64,000 nucleotides of DNA from Paracoccus aminovorans (GCF_900005615.1 NZ_LN832559.1:2495001-2559000); one strand, 5' to 3'. Numbered from the stretch's first letter, positions 1 to 9,457 are shown. Notes: generated by a model not told the origin, from the sequence alone. Program-made: numbers and translations.

Positions 1-20
1 TTCGCGGTATAGGTTTTCAT
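1..20 (-). CDS. rplM: 50S ribosomal protein L13, N-terminal fragment
   Basis: Only the first six or seven codons are inside the window, reading leftward from an ATG at 18-20 and giving MKTYTA followed by a lysine or similar residue. That N-terminus is typical of alphaproteobacterial L13, a large-subunit ribosomal protein, and a hotdog thioesterase gene upstream of rplM is an arrangement I associate with Rhodobacterales. The rest lies to the left of position 1, so the call rests on a very short stretch plus context. Confidence 0.55.
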
Positions 21-134
21 CTGTCGGTCCCTTTGGGGGCTGTAATTCGAGATGGCGGTATATCGGCCAAAGCGGCGCGCAAATCAAGCGTGCGGATCGC
101 CAATTACCAAATGAAAATCAGCATCTTACAAAAT

Positions 135-150
135 AGGTATTACAATACCT
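135..150. promoter_or_regulatory. Operator-like inverted repeat upstream of rplM
   Basis: AGGTATT-AC-AATACCT is a perfect inverted repeat with 7-base arms and a 2-base centre, AT-rich in otherwise GC-rich DNA. It touches the stop codon of the thioesterase gene and lies about 115 bases upstream of the rplM start. The size and symmetry fit a dimeric regulator site; the arms are short for a terminator. The regulator is unknown. Confidence 0.35.
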
Positions 151-593
151 CACTCCAAGGCCCGATTTTCGGCGGGTTTTGGCGGAATCGAATAGGTCAT
201 CGAGCATCGCGCCACCGCATCGGCGCGCCCTGCCGAGAAGACCAGGCACTCGCCCACCGCCAGGCTCCGGCCCAGCTTGAGGATGCGGCATTCCGCCAGC
301 AGATCGCACCCCCCCGCGGGCTTGCGCATGAAGTCGATCGAGGCATTGGTGGTCACCGCCAGCGCCACTTCGCCGATGCGGGCCAGGATCGCCAGGTAGA
401 TTGCGACATCGGCCAGTGCGAAGATCGTCGGGCCGCTGACCGTGCCGCCGGGTCGCAGGTGCCGATCATCGACCAGAAGCCGCGCAATCAGCAGGTGCTC
501 GTCTACCGACTCGACCCGCAGCTGATCTGCGACCTGCGGGAACACCCGGTCGAGAAACGCGTTGAGACGCGAACGATCCATCTGCAACGCCAT
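150..593 (-). CDS. PaaI-family acyl-CoA thioesterase (hotdog fold)
   Basis: 147 residues, the usual size of a single-domain hotdog thioesterase that hydrolyses acyl-CoA or aryl-CoA esters in the cytoplasm. The central region RPGGTVSGPTIFALADVAIY matches the PaaI/YbgC-like signature, in which HLRPGGTVSG leads into the long hotdog helix. A second conserved stretch, TTNASIDFMRKP, corresponds to the beta strand that lines the substrate pocket. It is divergent from the enoyl-CoA hydratase gene (85 bases between starts) and upstream of rplM. The substrate cannot be read from the sequence. Confidence 0.85.
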   Translation of the reverse strand: MALQMDRSRLNAFLDRVFPQVADQLRVESVDEHLLIARLLVDDRHLRPGGTVSGPTIFALADVAIYLAILARIGEVALAVTTNASIDFMRKPAGGCDLLAECRILKLGRSLAVGECLVFSAGRADAVARCSMTYSIPPKPAENRALE

Positions 594-677
594 GCTTTTC
601 CCCCGCCCTGCCGCCGGCTAGACTGGACGGCAAGGCTCGACAAAGGCAAGCCGCGCCGTGGCGTCAGGGAGGATAGG

Positions 678-1478
678 ATGAAAGACGGAGACCCCGAGCC
701 GCTGGTGCTGCGCGAGGACCATGGCGCCGTCGCGCGGCTGATCCTGAACAGCGCCGCGAATTACAATGCGCTGTCGACGGCGATGATCGACGCGCTCTCT
801 GATGCGTTGGACGAGGTCGCGGGCGACAGCGGCGTGCGCGCGCTGGTCATCGCGGCGCGCGGCAAGGCCTTCTGCGCCGGCCACGACCTGCGCGAGATCC
901 AGGGCGCGCGGAACGATGCCGATCACGGCCGGGCCGCCTATGAACGGCTGTTCTCGCGTTGCGCGGCCTTGATGCAGAAACTGCCCGCCCTGCCCCAGCC
1001 GGTCATCGCCGAGGTGCAGGGCATCGCCACCGCCGCCGGCTGCCAGCTGGTCGCCAGCTGCGACATGGCCGTCGCAGCCGAGGGCGTGCGCTTCGGCGTC
1101 AACGGGGTGAACATCGGGCTGTTCTGCTCGACCCCGATGGTGGCGCTGACCCGGGCGATCCCGCCGCGCGCCGCCTTCGAGCTGCTGGTGACGGGCGAGT
1201 TCGTCGACGCCGCCCGCGCCCGCGAGCTGGGGCTGGTCAACCGGGTGACCGCCCCCGACACGCTGCAGGCCGAAACCATGGCGCTGGCGCAAACCGTCGC
1301 CGCCAAGCTGCCGGCTGCCGTGCGCCTGGGCAAGCGCGCCTTCCACGCCCAGGCCGGCATGGCGCTGGCCGAAGCCTATGCCGCGACGGGCGAAGTGATC
1401 TGCGAGAACCTGCTGCGCCCGGACACCGCCGAGGGCATCCAGGCCTTTCTGGAAAAGCGCCCGCCGGCCTGGGACTAA
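678..1478 (+). CDS. Enoyl-CoA hydratase/isomerase family protein
   Basis: 266 residues, a full-length crotonase-fold protein. The ATG at 678 follows the purine-rich GGGAGGATAGG. An earlier in-frame start exists, but the upstream codons overlap the divergent thioesterase gene. Visible features are the CoA-binding/oxyanion stretch AFCAGHDLREI and the second loop GIATAAGCQLVASCD. The usual catalytic glutamate of the GxxxGGGxE loop is not evident (AAGCQ), so it may be a hydratase-like paralogue of altered activity. The C-terminus ends EKRPPAWD, a typical crotonase tail. Its stop overlaps the convergent ccdA stop. Confidence 0.88.
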   Translation: MKDGDPEPLVLREDHGAVARLILNSAANYNALSTAMIDALSDALDEVAGDSGVRALVIAARGKAFCAGHDLREIQGARNDADHGRAAYERLFSRCAALMQKLPALPQPVIAEVQGIATAAGCQLVASCDMAVAAEGVRFGVNGVNIGLFCSTPMVALTRAIPPRAAFELLVTGEFVDAARARELGLVNRVTAPDTLQAETMALAQTVAAKLPAAVRLGKRAFHAQAGMALAEAYAATGEVICENLLRPDTAEGIQAFLEKRPPAWD

Positions 1479-2218
1479 CCCAGCGCGGCCAGCCAGGGAA
1501 ACGTCTCCAGCAGCCAATAGGCAAAGACCGGGAAGGCGCCGGTCAGCAGCGCCGCGCCGACGACGACCAGCAGCAGCCCCATGATGCGCTCGATCAGCTT
1601 CAGTTGCGGCTTGATGCGGTTCATCAGCCCCATGGCGCGGTTGATGAAGATCGCGGACAGCAGGAAGGGAATGCCCAAACCCAGCGCATAGACCGCCAGC
1701 AGCGCCGCGCCGCGTCCGGCCTCGGCGCCCGTCGCCGCCAGCGACAGGATCATGCCCAGCTGAGGCCCGATGCAGGGCGTCCAGCCGAAGGCGAAGGCGA
1801 GGCCCAGGATATAGGCGCCGAACGAGGTGCCGCCCTTGTCGCCCGCGTCCAACCGCGCCTCGGTGTCGAGGAAGGGGATGCGGATGACGCGCAGGAAATG
1901 CAGGCCCATGACGATCACCACCAGCCCCGCGCCGCGGGCCAGCCAGTCCTGCCATTGAAGGAACAGCCGCCCGAAGGCCGAGGCCGCCATGCCCATCAGC
2001 AGGAACACCGTCGACAGGCCGAGGATGAAGAACAGCGCCGGCACCACCGCGCTGCGCTCGCCCGATTTCAACCCGCCGACGCCCACGCCGGTCATATAGG
2101 CCAGATAGGGCGGCACGACGGGCAGCACGCAGGGCGACAGGAAGGACAGGATTCCGGCCAGCAGCGCGACCATCGCGGCGGGCAGGAAGGCGGCATCTGC
2201 AAGCTCGATTCCCAACAT
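1475..2218 (-). CDS. ccdA: Cytochrome c biogenesis protein CcdA
   Basis: About 247 residues with six predicted membrane helices. CcdA carries reducing equivalents from cytoplasmic thioredoxin across the inner membrane to periplasmic apocytochrome c partners. The two conserved cysteines are visible in FLSPCVLPVVPPYL (first helix) and FGWTPCIGPQLG (fourth helix), the redox pair of the family. I chose the ATG at 2218 because AAGG sits about 8 bases upstream; a GTG three codons earlier (2227) is also open. It converges with the enoyl-CoA hydratase gene with overlapping stops. Confidence 0.93.
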   Translation of the reverse strand: MLGIELADAAFLPAAMVALLAGILSFLSPCVLPVVPPYLAYMTGVGVGGLKSGERSAVVPALFFILGLSTVFLLMGMAASAFGRLFLQWQDWLARGAGLVVIVMGLHFLRVIRIPFLDTEARLDAGDKGGTSFGAYILGLAFAFGWTPCIGPQLGMILSLAATGAEAGRGAALLAVYALGLGIPFLLSAIFINRAMGLMNRIKPQLKLIERIMGLLLVVVGAALLTGAFPVFAYWLLETFPWLAALG

Positions 2219-2301
2219 GCCCGGCACCTTGCGCGATGAGAAAGGCGCGGGGAAGCCCCGCGCCCGTCAATATTCCGTGGCTGCGGCCATCGGCCCCAGG
2301 G

Positions 2302-4863
2302 TCAGGCTGACCACCAGCCGCGGCGCTTTGGCCGCGCGGCCTCGTCCTCGGCCATGGCGGGCTCGGACTCGGCGTGGGTTTCCTCAGCCGGGGCGTCGGG
2401 CGCGTCCGCCGGTTCGAGCGCGGCGACAGGCTCGGAGGCGACGTCGACCTCCACCTCGCTCTCGGGTTCGACCGTCGGCACGGGCCCGGATTCCGCCACA
2501 GGCTCATCCGCGGCCGGCGGCTCGGCTTCCGCCACAGCGACCTCTTCGACCGGCAGGGACGACGCCGGCTCGACGGGCGCCACGTCCTCGGCGTCGGCTT
2601 CGGCGGCAACGGTTTCAGCGGCGGCCGGCTCGTCCTCGGCCTTGCGGCGGCGGGTCCGGGTGCGGCGGCGCGGCTTGGCATCCTCTTCGGTCGCGGACTC
2701 GGCCGAGATCTCCGCCACGGCCTCCACCGCAACTTCGGCAGACGTTTCCTCCTCGCCCTCGGCCAGGGCATCAGAGACGCCCTCCTCGCTGTGATCCTCG
2801 CCCTCGCCCTCACCATTGCGGCCGCCCCGGCGACGGCGGCGACGACGGCGGCGCTTGCCGTTCTCGCCATCGCCATTCTCGCCGCGGGCTTCCTCGGCTG
2901 CCTCGCTCGGCACTTCCTCGGTCAGGTCCTCGACGTCTTCCGCCTCGACCTCTTCCCCATCGATCTGCGCCATCAGGCTGGCATCGACCGAGACCACCGG
3001 CGAGACCAGCTCGGGCACGTTCCGGGTCGCGGTCTTGAACTTCTCGATGGCGTAATCGGGCGAGATCAGCACCGGATCGGCCTCGACCCGCACGGACATG
3101 CCGTAACGCGCCTCGATATTCGCGATATGCTCGCGCTTGGCGTTCATCAGGAAATTGGCCACGGCGATGGGCGCCTTGACCAGGACCTCGCGCGAACGCT
3201 TGCGGGTGCCCTCTTCCTCGATGGCGCGCAGGATGGTCAGCGCCAGGCTGTCGTCGCTGCGGATCAGGCCGGTGCCATGGCAATGCGGGCAGGGCTGCGT
3301 GGTCGATTCCAGCATCCCCGGCCGCAGGCGCTGGCGCGACATCTCCATCAGGCCGAAGCCCGAGATGCGGCCGACCTGGATCCGCGCCCGGTCGGTCTTG
3401 AGCTTGTCCTTGAAGCGCTTCTCGACGGCGGCGTTGTTCTTGCGCTCTTCCATGTCGATGAAGTCGATGACGATCAGCCCGGCCAGGTCGCGCAGGCGCA
3501 GCTGGCGGGCGACCTCGTCAGCGGCCTCCAGGTTGGTCTTCAGCGCGGTATCCTCGATCGAGCCCTCTTTCGTGGCCCGGCCCGAGTTCACGTCGATGGC
3601 GACCAGCGCCTCAGTCACGCCGATGACGATATAGCCGCCGGATTTCAGCTGCACGACCGGGTTGAACATGCCGCCCAGATAGCTTTCGACCTGGAAGCGC
3701 GCGAAGAGCGGCATCTGGTCCTGGTAATTCTTCACGTTCTTGGCGTGGGACGGCATGATCATCTTCATGAAGTCCTTGGCGGTGCGGTAGCCGCGCTCGC
3801 CCTCGACCAGGACCTCGTCGATCTCTTTCGAGTAGATGTCGCGGATCGTGCGCTTGATCAGGTCGCCTTCCTCATAGACCGGGGCCGGAGCGATGGACTT
3901 GAAGGTCAGTTCGCGGATCTGTTCCCACAGCCGCATCAGATATTCGTAGTCGCGGCGGATCTCGGTCCGCGTCCGCTGGCTGCCGGCGGTGCGGATGATC
4001 AGGCCGGCGCCCTCCGGCACCTCCAACTCGCTGGCGATTTCCTTCAGCTTCTTGCGGTCGGCGGCATTGGTGATCTTGCGGGAAATCCCGCCGCCGCGCG
4101 CGGTGTTGGGCATCAGCACGCAATAGCGGCCGGCCAGGCTCAGATAGGTGGTCAGCGCGGCGCCCTTGTTGCCGCGCTCTTCCTTGACGACCTGGACCAG
4201 CATGATCTGCCGGACCTTGATCACTTCCTGGATCTTGTAGCGGCGGGCCCGCGGCTTCTTCGGCGGCCGGATCTCCTCGGTCACGTCCTCTTCGGCGACC
4301 GATTCGATGCCGTCGTCCTCATGCGCGTCCTCGGCATGGGCCTCGTCGCCGGCGGTGTCGCCAGTTTCACCCTCGGCGGCCTCCGCAACGGCGGAATCCG
4401 CAGGCATCGGCTCGACCGGCTCGGCATCTCCCTCCGACAGGTCCACCACGGTCATGCCGGCGATTTCGTCCGAGCTGACCACGGCATCGCCGCTGTCGGC
4501 CGCGGCCGGCTTCGGCCCCTTGCGGCGGCGCGGGTTGCGCTTGGTCTTTTCGCCCTCGTCGGCTTCGGCCACGGCGGCCTGGCGCTCTTCCTCGATCAGC
4601 GCCTGCCGGTCGGCGGCGGGGATCTGGTAATAATCGGGATGGATCTCGGCAAAGGCCAGGAAACCGTGGCGGTTGCCACCGTAATCCACGAAGGCGGCCT
4701 GCAGCGAGGGTTCGACCCGCGTGACCTTGGCCAGATAGATGTTGCCAGCAAGCTGCCGCTTGTTGACCGTCTCGAAATCAAATTCCTCGACTTTGGTTCC
4801 GTCGACCACGACCACCCGAGTCTCCTCGGCATGCGTGGCGTCGATCAGCATTTTCTTTGACAT
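2302..4863 (-). CDS. rne: Ribonuclease E/G
   Basis: 853 residues starting MSKKMLIDATHAEETRVVV. RNase E is the endonuclease that starts mRNA decay and processes rRNA and tRNA precursors. The S1 RNA-binding domain is at the N-terminus but is split by a roughly 140-residue acidic and lysine/arginine-rich insert (about residues 90-230), as known in alphaproteobacterial RNase E. The DNase-I-like catalytic part and the zinc-link CPHCHGTG follow. The last 200 residues are low-complexity, with an arginine-rich patch (GKRRRRRRRRRGGRN) then acidic repeats, fitting a disordered degradosome scaffold. An earlier in-frame start would add 33 residues unlike the family. Confidence 0.95.
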   Translation of the reverse strand: MSKKMLIDATHAEETRVVVVDGTKVEEFDFETVNKRQLAGNIYLAKVTRVEPSLQAAFVDYGGNRHGFLAFAEIHPDYYQIPAADRQALIEEERQAAVAEADEGEKTKRNPRRRKGPKPAAADSGDAVVSSDEIAGMTVVDLSEGDAEPVEPMPADSAVAEAAEGETGDTAGDEAHAEDAHEDDGIESVAEEDVTEEIRPPKKPRARRYKIQEVIKVRQIMLVQVVKEERGNKGAALTTYLSLAGRYCVLMPNTARGGGISRKITNAADRKKLKEIASELEVPEGAGLIIRTAGSQRTRTEIRRDYEYLMRLWEQIRELTFKSIAPAPVYEEGDLIKRTIRDIYSKEIDEVLVEGERGYRTAKDFMKMIMPSHAKNVKNYQDQMPLFARFQVESYLGGMFNPVVQLKSGGYIVIGVTEALVAIDVNSGRATKEGSIEDTALKTNLEAADEVARQLRLRDLAGLIVIDFIDMEERKNNAAVEKRFKDKLKTDRARIQVGRISGFGLMEMSRQRLRPGMLESTTQPCPHCHGTGLIRSDDSLALTILRAIEEEGTRKRSREVLVKAPIAVANFLMNAKREHIANIEARYGMSVRVEADPVLISPDYAIEKFKTATRNVPELVSPVVSVDASLMAQIDGEEVEAEDVEDLTEEVPSEAAEEARGENGDGENGKRRRRRRRRRGGRNGEGEGEDHSEEGVSDALAEGEEETSAEVAVEAVAEISAESATEEDAKPRRRTRTRRRKAEDEPAAAETVAAEADAEDVAPVEPASSLPVEEVAVAEAEPPAADEPVAESGPVPTVEPESEVEVDVASEPVAALEPADAPDAPAEETHAESEPAMAEDEAARPKRRGWWSA

Positions 4864-5272
4864 GTTTCCGTCTTTCGGGCAGCCGCACCGGCCCGCCTGT
4901 GGGCGGGGGAAGGGTCCGGCTGTCATATGAGAGGACGACGATGCCCGAGCGGACAGCAGCAATCGCGCCGGTCAGGGCTTTCCCCTGCCGCCGTTGCCGA
5001 TCAAGCTGCGCTGCGCGATCCATCGCGTCTGTTTACCTTTCTTGGCCCGTGCCGCGGCGCGGTCCGGGCTGCGATATTGTCTCCCAGAGGCCCCGAGGGG
5101 CATGGGTAGGATTTTCCGCGCGTGACACCACCGGCCCTTTCAGGGGTCGCGGCTGGCTACGCGCTGCGAAACTGTCGAGGCGAACAATCCACGATTGAGA
5201 TGGCCCAGCCTTGTGCCGGCAAGATAGCGGGGAAACCCGCACCGTTACAATCAGTTTTTCGCGCGGCCGCTT
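4864..5272. other. Non-coding interval upstream of rne
   Basis: About 410 bases between the rne start and the small membrane-protein gene. It must contain the rne promoter and 5' leader. I see no convincing coding frame, tRNA or terminator. In enterobacteria the rne leader mediates autoregulation; whether this one does cannot be told by eye. Confidence 0.4.
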
Positions 5273-5488
5273 TCAGCCGATCAGGAACAGCGCAAGGCCC
5301 ACCAGCAGCGGCAGCGCCAGCACTGCTCCGCCCAGCATCAGGCCGGGGGACGGACGCCCGGCAAGCTGGCGCCGGATCGCGACGGCCAGCATCGCAAGAC
5401 CGCCGGCCGAGATCGCCAGCAACCCCAGCGCCACGGCGATCAGCCAGCCATAATCGTATCCGCCGGTCGCCTCGCTGCGCGGACGCAT
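5273..5488 (-). CDS. Small two-helix membrane protein, unknown function
   Basis: 71 residues. Two hydrophobic segments are clear, about residues 14-36 (WLIAVALGLLAISAGGLAML) and 49-70 (LMLGGAVLALPLLVGLALFL), joined by a short basic loop RRQLAGRP. This predicts a hairpin in the inner membrane with both ends on the same side. It lies 24 bases downstream of dctD on the same strand and so is probably the last gene of the dctB-dctD unit. I do not recognise a family. Confidence 0.6.
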   Translation of the reverse strand: MRPRSEATGGYDYGWLIAVALGLLAISAGGLAMLAVAIRRQLAGRPSPGLMLGGAVLALPLLVGLALFLIG

Positions 5489-5512
5489 CCCTGCCCCCTC
5501 CGCTACCGAAAG

Positions 5513-6838
5513 CTACAGATAGTCGCCCCGGCTCAGCCCGTATTTGGCCATCTTCTCGTTCAGGGTCCGGCGCGGCAGGCACAGCTCGTCCATGACGGCG
5601 GCGATGCTGCCCTTGTGGCGGCGCATGGTGTTGTCGATCAGCATCTTCTCGAAGCTCTCGACATATTCCTTGAGCGGCTTGCCCTCGGTCGTCGTCGCCT
5701 CCTGCATGTCCTCGCCATCCGCCATCAGCAGCGAGGCGATCGAGCCCGAGCCGCGCCGGTTTTGCAGGACCGCGCGCTCGGCCACGTTGATGAGCTGGCG
5801 CACGTTGCCCGGCCAGGGCGCCTGCAACAGCTGCGCCGCCTCTTGCGCGGTGACCTGCGGCGGCTCGCAGCCGTATTCCTCGGCGAATTGCTCGGTCATG
5901 CGGGTGAAGAGCGACAGGATGTCCTCGCCGCGCGAGCGCAGCGGCGGCAGGGTGATCTTCAGCGCCGTCAGCCGATAGAACAGGTCGGGACGCAGCGAAT
6001 CCTCGGCACGGCGGCCCTCGCCGCGGGCGTTGGAAATGGCGATGATCCGGGTCTCGGCCGGGCTGCCCTGCTCGGCGATGAAGGCCAGCAGACGCGCCTG
6101 CAACCCGTCGGACAGCGCCTCGATGTCTTCCAGACACAGCGTGCCGCCCCGCGCCTCCTCGACGGCGGGCAACCCGTTCTCGACCGGGCCGAACAGCTTC
6201 GCCGCCAGCACCTCGTCGTTATAGGCGGCGCAGGAAATCGGCACGAACTTCTTGCTGGCGCGCGGCCCGACCGCGTGCAGCGCATGGGCGACCAGCGTCT
6301 TGCCGGTGCCGGTCTCGCCGTCGATCAGCACATGGCCGTCGGCCTGGCCCAGGTCCAGGATATCCTCGCGCAGCCGGTCCATGACCGGGCTGGCGCCGAT
6401 CAGCTTGGACATGACCTGCTGACCTTCCGAAAGGTCGCGGCGCAGGGCGCGGTTGTCCAGCGTCATGCGCCGGGCCTGACTGGCCTTCTTGACCAGTTCG
6501 GTCAGCCGTTCCGGATTGAACGGCTTTTCCATGAAGTCCATGGCCCCGATCCGCATCGCCTCGACCGCCATCGGCACGTCGCCATGACCGGTGATCATGA
6601 TGACCGGCAGGCCCGAATCGAGCCCCATCAGCCGCTTGAGAAAGGCCATCCCGTCCATGCCCGGCATGCGGATGTCGGAAATCACCACCCCCGGCCAATC
6701 GGCGCCGATCACCTTCAATGCCTCGTCGGCGCTGGCGAAGGTCTCGGTGTCGAAGCCCGACAGCACCAGCCACTGGCTGATCGACTCGCGCATGTCGGGT
6801 TCGTCGTCGACAACGGCTATCTTCAAAGTGCGGCTCAT
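5513..6838 (-). CDS. dctD: DctD-like response regulator (NtrC family) without GAFTGA
   Basis: 441 residues: receiver domain (about 4-120, phospho-acceptor Asp in VVISDIRMPGMDG), AAA+ domain (about 145-370, Walker A GETGTGKT), and a Fis-type helix-turn-helix at the C-terminus (PRRTLNEKMAKYGL). It pairs with the DctB-type kinase encoded just upstream and should control C4-dicarboxylate uptake genes. Where sigma54 activators carry GAFTGA this protein reads LFGPVENGLPAVEEARGG, and the Walker B region is LCLEDIE, not the usual hydrophobic-DE. It probably does not act on sigma54 polymerase. The start follows a 26-codon in-frame extension unlike the family. Confidence 0.88.
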   Translation of the reverse strand: MSRTLKIAVVDDEPDMRESISQWLVLSGFDTETFASADEALKVIGADWPGVVISDIRMPGMDGMAFLKRLMGLDSGLPVIMITGHGDVPMAVEAMRIGAMDFMEKPFNPERLTELVKKASQARRMTLDNRALRRDLSEGQQVMSKLIGASPVMDRLREDILDLGQADGHVLIDGETGTGKTLVAHALHAVGPRASKKFVPISCAAYNDEVLAAKLFGPVENGLPAVEEARGGTLCLEDIEALSDGLQARLLAFIAEQGSPAETRIIAISNARGEGRRAEDSLRPDLFYRLTALKITLPPLRSRGEDILSLFTRMTEQFAEEYGCEPPQVTAQEAAQLLQAPWPGNVRQLINVAERAVLQNRRGSGSIASLLMADGEDMQEATTTEGKPLKEYVESFEKMLIDNTMRRHKGSIAAVMDELCLPRRTLNEKMAKYGLSRGDYL

Positions 6839-6857
6839 GGGCCAATACCCCTTCCTG

Positions 6858-8651
6858 TCATTCCGCCGCCATCCCGCTCCCGGCCCTGCGGCCAGGATCA
6901 TGGAGCGGCAGCTCAAGTTCGAATACGGCGCCCCGGTCGCCCTCGTCCGACACGTTATGCGCGGTCAGGCGCCCGCCGAAGTCGGCGGCGATTCCGGACG
7001 AGATCGCCAGGCCCAGTCCGGTCCCCTCTCCGGGCTTCTTGGTGGTGAAGAAGGGTTCAAACAGATTTTCCAGGTCCGATACACCAGGCCCGTTGTCGCG
7101 AACGGACAAGAATGCGTGAGAACCGGAGCTTACCGTGATCTCGATCGCCGGGTCGCGCATGCCCCTGATCGCGTCCACGGCATTGCGCAGCAGGTTGATG
7201 ATGATCTGCTCCAGCCGGATGCGGTCGCAATAGACCATGACCGGATAGCGCGGGATGTTGCGCTGCAAGCGGATGGTGCGCGAGCGCAGCTGCGGCTCCA
7301 TCATCACCAGCGCGCTGGACAGCGCCGCGCGCAGGTCCACCGGCTCGAAGGCCTCGCCGCCCTTCCTGGCATAGGATTTCAGCTGCCGGGTGATGGCCCC
7401 CATCCGCTCGACCAGATCGTCGATGCGCTGGAAACTGGACAGCGCCTCCTCGCCGCGGCCGCGTTGCAGCAGCAGCCGCGCCCCGGCCAGATAGGTCTTC
7501 ATCGCCGCCAGCGGCTGGTTCAGCTCATGGCTGACGCCGGCCGACATCTCGCCCAGGGCGGCCAGTTTCGAGGATTGCTGCACGGTCTGCTCAGCCACGC
7601 GCAATTCCTTCTGCATGCGCTCGCGTTCGGCGATCTCGCGGGTCAGGCGCATGTTCAGCGCCCGCAGGTCGGCCGATTCGCGCATCCAGGCCGCCGATTC
7701 GACCCGCGCGCGGCGCGACAGCAGATAGAACACCGCCGCCAGCAGGATGGCAAAGCCCATGATGACCATGGCCAGCACGGCGTTCACCCGCTCGCGCACC
7801 GAATCATAGGTGGTAAAGGCGATCATCTTCCAGCCGCGGAACGGGATCCGGGTCTCGGACTGCATCACCGCGCGGCCGGCGACATAGGCATCCGCCGGCG
7901 TCGCCGCCCAATCCGCGGTCACCTGGAAGGCGCGCGCGATGGCCGAAGGGGCCGAGCGCACCGCCATCGCCTCGGGCAGGGTCAACCCGCGCCAGCGCGG
8001 CTCGGTCGACAGGATGATCTGCCCGGCGCTGTCCGTCACCGCGATCGCGTCCGAGATCCCGGCCCAGGACCGCACCAGCCGCACCAGATCCGCCCCGACC
8101 ACGACCACGCCCAGCGTGCGCCCGTCCGCGACCACGGTGCGGGAATAGGTGAATTCATAGGCCCCCTGCGGCGAAGGCGAGACGGTGAACACCGTATCCT
8201 TGGACCGCAGCGCCTCGACGAAGAACGGCTCTTGCACATAGTTCGTGCCGATCAGGTTGCGGTCGGTGGACCCCACCACCCGCCCCGAAGCGTCCAGAAG
8301 CTTGATCGAGGCCGCCGCGATCTCCTTCTGGGCCGAGATCAGCCGCGCCGACGTCCCCGAGAAGTCGTTGCCCGTCAGCGCCGAGATCAGCGCCGGATCG
8401 CGTGCCAGCAGCAGGGGCACCACCGAGGTGCGCTGCAGTTCCGACAGCAGGTTGCCGGTATACAGCGCCGAGCGCAGCTCGGTCCGCACCCGGGTGGTTT
8501 CGGAAAACCGCGCCGTCAGCCAGGCATTGGTGAACCAGACCGTGCCCCCGGCCAGGACCAGCAGGGCAAGGATGGCACCGCGCAGGCCCCACCGGCCGGC
8601 AAGGCCGGCCCTGCCGTCCGACAGTCCCGCAGAGTTCTCTTCCTGTCGCAT
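6858..8651 (-). CDS. dctB: C4-dicarboxylate sensor histidine kinase DctB
   Basis: 597 residues. One helix near residues 24-44 and another near 293-313 bracket a periplasmic double-Cache-like sensor region (about 45-290) with ligand-pocket-like motifs such as YVQEPFFVEAL and EFTYSRTV. A coiled coil, the H-box GVSHELNQPLAAMKTY, N-box IINLLRNAVDAI, and G-boxes DNGPGVSD and GEGTGLGLAIS follow. DctB kinases sense succinate, fumarate or malate in the periplasm. dctD starts 19 bases downstream. No dctA or dctPQM transporter gene lies in the window. Confidence 0.92.
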   Translation of the reverse strand: MRQEENSAGLSDGRAGLAGRWGLRGAILALLVLAGGTVWFTNAWLTARFSETTRVRTELRSALYTGNLLSELQRTSVVPLLLARDPALISALTGNDFSGTSARLISAQKEIAAASIKLLDASGRVVGSTDRNLIGTNYVQEPFFVEALRSKDTVFTVSPSPQGAYEFTYSRTVVADGRTLGVVVVGADLVRLVRSWAGISDAIAVTDSAGQIILSTEPRWRGLTLPEAMAVRSAPSAIARAFQVTADWAATPADAYVAGRAVMQSETRIPFRGWKMIAFTTYDSVRERVNAVLAMVIMGFAILLAAVFYLLSRRARVESAAWMRESADLRALNMRLTREIAERERMQKELRVAEQTVQQSSKLAALGEMSAGVSHELNQPLAAMKTYLAGARLLLQRGRGEEALSSFQRIDDLVERMGAITRQLKSYARKGGEAFEPVDLRAALSSALVMMEPQLRSRTIRLQRNIPRYPVMVYCDRIRLEQIIINLLRNAVDAIRGMRDPAIEITVSSGSHAFLSVRDNGPGVSDLENLFEPFFTTKKPGEGTGLGLAISSGIAADFGGRLTAHNVSDEGDRGAVFELELPLHDPGRRAGSGMAAE

Positions 8652-8716
8652 GCGCCTCCGGCATCGCCCCTGTCGGGGATCGGCGAAGTCTAATCCTCGA
8701 AGGGTCGCCGCTCAAG

Positions 8717-9385
8717 TCAGGCCGAGACAAGCTCTTGCATCAGCGACTGAAACAGCCCCGCTCCGGCGGTGCCGCCATGCGCGGCATCGGCCGCCCGCTC
8801 GGGATGCGGCATCATGCCCAGCACGCGGCGATTCTCGGACAGCACCCCGGCGATGTCGCGGACCGAGCCGTTGATCCCCAGCGCATAGGTAAAGGCGATG
8901 CGGTCCTGATCCTTCAGCGCGGCCAGCCCTTCGGGGTCGATCTGGTAATTGCCGTCGTGATGCGCGACCGGAATGCGGATCTCCTGCCCCGGCGCATAGG
9001 CGCGTGTAAAGGGGCTCGCGACGGTCTCGACCCGCAGCACCGCCTCGCGGCAGATGAATTTCAGCCCGGCATTGCGCATCAGCGCACCCGGCAGCAGCCC
9101 CAGTTCGGTCAGAACCTGGAAGCCGTTGCAGATGCCCAGCACATAGCCGCCGCCCGCGGCATGGGTCCTGATCGCGGCGGCGACGGGCGAATGCGCGGCG
9201 ATGGCGCCGCAGCGCAGATAGTCGCCGAACGAAAATCCCCCCGGCACCGCCACCAGGTCGGTCCCCGCCGGCAGCGCCTCGTCCTTGTGCCAGACCCGCG
9301 TGACCTCGGCCCCGGCCCGCGTAAGCGCGACGGCCAGATCGCGGTCGCAATTCGATCCGGGAAAGGTGATGACGGCGGCTTTCAT
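8717..9385 (-). CDS. purQ: Phosphoribosylformylglycinamidine synthase, glutaminase subunit
   Basis: 222 residues, class I glutamine amidotransferase. It supplies ammonia to PurL for the fourth step of purine synthesis. Start chosen at [16 protein letters not shown], the family N-terminus. The nucleophilic cysteine is in [17 protein letters not shown] and the catalytic His and Glu in MMPHPERA near the C-terminus. The purS and purL partners are not in the window. Confidence 0.96.
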   Translation of the reverse strand: MKAAVITFPGSNCDRDLAVALTRAGAEVTRVWHKDEALPAGTDLVAVPGGFSFGDYLRCGAIAAHSPVAAAIRTHAAGGGYVLGICNGFQVLTELGLLPGALMRNAGLKFICREAVLRVETVASPFTRAYAPGQEIRIPVAHHDGNYQIDPEGLAALKDQDRIAFTYALGINGSVRDIAGVLSENRRVLGMMPHPERAADAAHGGTAGAGLFQSLMQELVSA

Positions 9386-9457
9386 CGCAGGACTCCGTTT
9401 GGGCGTGCAATCCCCATACTCCAAGCCCGCCGCCATGTTAAGCCGCCTTCGCCCATT

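Noticed and set aside
2374-4860. 828-codon frame antisense to rne
   Set aside because: Shadow of the RNase E gene, whose domains and motifs are clear on the other strand.
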